Assembly (NCBI RefSeq): GCF_003335105.1 | Contig: NZ_QFWQ01000007.1 | Span: 108,149-172,148 of the forward strand | Length of the DNA: 64,000 bases | Direction of reading: 5' to 3' | From: Rhodanobacter denitrificans | GTDB lineage: Bacteria > Pseudomonadota > Gammaproteobacteria > Xanthomonadales > Rhodanobacteraceae | Part shown: one piece after another, positions 62,735-64,000 of the stretch | Numbering within the stretch: position 1 is the stretch's first letter | Layout of the letters: each line of letters opens with the position of its first letter | Made by a program: the position numbers and the translations under genes | The notes under the pieces: model-generated | The model's database searches: none | Seen by the model: the letters and a program-made list of their open reading frames with translations, nothing else | Told to the model about the DNA's origin: nothing

Positions 62735-64000
62735 ATGCCAGGCAATTTTCGATTGAAATCATGGGCCGTCGCGGCGGGAGTCGCGATCGCCGCGGCCGCC
62801 GCTCCGGCTGCCGTCCTCGCGGCGACTGCGCAGAGCAACGCCGCGCCTGCGGCGGCCAGCAACCCGACGACCAACCCCTATTCGCCGGCCTATGGGCATG
62901 CTTACCGCCATGGCGTGTTTCCCACCAGGGAAGCCCATGCCCGGATGAAGCAGTACCAGGCGCTGCAGGCGACCACCACCACGACCGCCACCGGCACGGA
63001 GACGCTGAGCTACGGCGGCGGCGTCGACGGCATCGGCGTCACCAGCGGCACGCCGAAGGTCTATATCGTCGTCTACGGCAGCCAGTGGGGCACGGCCAGC
63101 ACCAACAGCAGCGGCAACATGACCCTTTCGGGCGACGCCTACGGCGCCGTGCCGTACCTGGAAAGCCTCTTCAAGGGGCTGGGCACCGGCGGCGAGCTGT
63201 GGTCGGGCACGATGACCCAGTATTGCGACGGCTCCTCGGTGGCCACCGGTGCCACCTCCTGCCCCAGCGGTGCCCCGAACATCGGCTATCCGACCGGCGG
63301 CGCCTTCGTCAACATCTGGTACGACAACTCGGTGGCTTCGCCGTCCAATGCCACCGGCGCACAGCTCGCGCAGGAAGCGATCAAGGCCGCGCAGCATTTC
63401 GGCAACACCACGGCGGCCTCCAACCGCTACGTGCAGTACGTGATCCTGTCGCCGAGCGGTACCCATCCGGACGGTTTCAACACCAGCACCGGCCAGTTCT
63501 GTGCCTGGCACGACTGGAACGGCGACCAGAACGTGACCTCGTCGGTCGGCGACGTGGCCTTCACCAATATGCCGTACGTGCATGACATGGGCACGAGCTG
63601 CGGCATGGACTCGGTCAACGGCAGCGCGGGCGCGCTGGACGGTTTCTCGATCGTGGAAGGCCACGAGTACGCCGAGACCGTCACCGACCAGAACCCGGCC
63701 GGCGGCTGGACCAACCACACCGGCGACGCGACCTACAACGGCCAGGAAAACGGTGACGAGTGCGCGTGGATCACCTCCGGCCAGGGCGCCACGGCGAACG
63801 TGACCATGGGCAACGGCACCTATCCGATGCAGAGCACCTGGTCCAACGACACCAACGAGTGCGACCTCTCGCATCCGATCGTCGGCGGCAGCAGCAGCGG
63901 CGGCACGCCGGTGGCCAACTTCACCGACACGGTGAGCGGCCTGACCGTGAACTTCACCGACACCTCCACCGACAGCGGCGGCACCATCTCGGCGCACTCG
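62735..64000 (+). CDS. Secreted protein with HExxE-type motif and PKD domain (3' end beyond window)
   Basis: The first 422 codons are present. A signal peptide ends near VLAAT, and a mature region follows with IVVYGSQWGTAS, GHEYAETVTDQ (His310, Glu311, Glu314) and a later ENGDECAW. The HE-x-x-E-x-x-TD and GD-x-C pattern resembles EXORDIUM/phosphate-induced-like extracellular proteins. A PKD-type beta-sandwich (PVANFTDTVSGLTVNFTDTS) begins just before the window edge. The ATG has GGGAG seven bases upstream. Enzymatic activity is unproven. Confidence 0.75.
   Translation, partial: MPGNFRLKSWAVAAGVAIAAAAAPAAVLAATAQSNAAPAAASNPTTNPYSPAYGHAYRHGVFPTREAHARMKQYQALQATTTTTATGTETLSYGGGVDGIGVTSGTPKVYIVVYGSQWGTASTNSSGNMTLSGDAYGAVPYLESLFKGLGTGGELWSGTMTQYCDGSSVATGATSCPSGAPNIGYPTGGAFVNIWYDNSVASPSNATGAQLAQEAIKAAQHFGNTTAASNRYVQYVILSPSGTHPDGFNTSTGQFCAWHDWNGDQNVTSSVGDVAFTNMPYVHDMGTSCGMDSVNGSAGALDGFSIVEGHEYAETVTDQNPAGGWTNHTGDATYNGQENGDECAWITSGQGATANVTMGNGTYPMQSTWSNDTNECDLSHPIVGGSSSGGTPVANFTDTVSGLTVNFTDTSTDSGGTISAHS

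Noticed and set aside
62445-62762. 105-codon minus-strand ORF
   Set aside because: It starts inside the secreted protein gene, has no ribosome binding site and spans the inverted repeats.

Overview
The window is GC-rich, gene-dense chromosomal DNA from a gammaproteobacterium. The haem/cytochrome oxidase cluster, FadL, YcgL, the DsbA lipoprotein pair, the MtrAB-type porin-cytochrome operon and the codon use all point to the Xanthomonadales, most likely Rhodanobacteraceae (Rhodanobacter/Dyella-like). This placement is inferred from gene content only. I saw no rRNA, tRNA, CRISPR array, transposase or phage gene.

Layout. (1) 1-2654: an MgtA-type P-type ATPase, cut by the window edge, behind a long leader. 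The leader has a good sigma70 promoter, a 38-codon ORF, a hairpin that buries a ribosome binding site, and an 80-codon ORF. (2) 2713-10948: the aa3 oxidase and haem A block. DUF2244, ctaC, ctaD, a 47-residue membrane protein and ctaE form one operon. SURF1, a CxxxC thioredoxin-like protein, ctaA and ctaB form a second. A DUF2909 gene runs the other way between them. No ctaG (Cox11) is present. (3) 11104-15893: bifunctional PutA and a coniferyl-aldehyde-type dehydrogenase. (4) 15966-24579: FadL, YcgL, a very large membrane-anchored ankyrin protein, a family 9 glycosyltransferase and a KefB-like K+/H+ antiporter. (5) 24580-25914: a compositionally different patch with a PNPOx-like flavoprotein. 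(6) 25915-34505: M3 peptidase, BioD, free methionine-R-sulfoxide reductase, EngB with an in-frame duplicated insert, cytochrome c4, two DsbA lipoproteins and an endonuclease/phosphatase-like protein. (7) 34404-46913: GH17 membrane protein, Slt70, a repeat-rich spacer, an NDUFA9-like protein, TPR-sulfotransferase, CCA enzyme, LTA-synthase-like sulfatase, VanZ and MidA. (8) 46993-54993: a TonB receptor behind a Zur-like palindrome, an EcsC-family protein, pterin genes (FolM-like, folK, folB), dbpA and glutaminyl cyclase. (9) 55006-60707: a decahaem cytochrome, an MtrB/PioB porin and a dihaem cytochrome in one operon, with a divergent LysR gene. (10) 60717-64000: HI0933-type flavoprotein, a 785-base region without a confident gene, and the start of a secreted PKD-domain protein.

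How it fits together. Much of the window serves electron transfer and envelope redox chemistry. It holds the terminal oxidase with haem A synthesis, two dihaem c-type cytochromes, two DsbA proteins that could supply periplasmic thiol oxidation, and a putative outer-membrane electron conduit that could feed electrons from an extracellular donor such as Fe(II) into the chain. The most unusual items are the MgtA leader, the MtrAB/PioAB-type operon, the EngB insert made of short palindromes, and the multi-hairpin spacer at 38251-38590.
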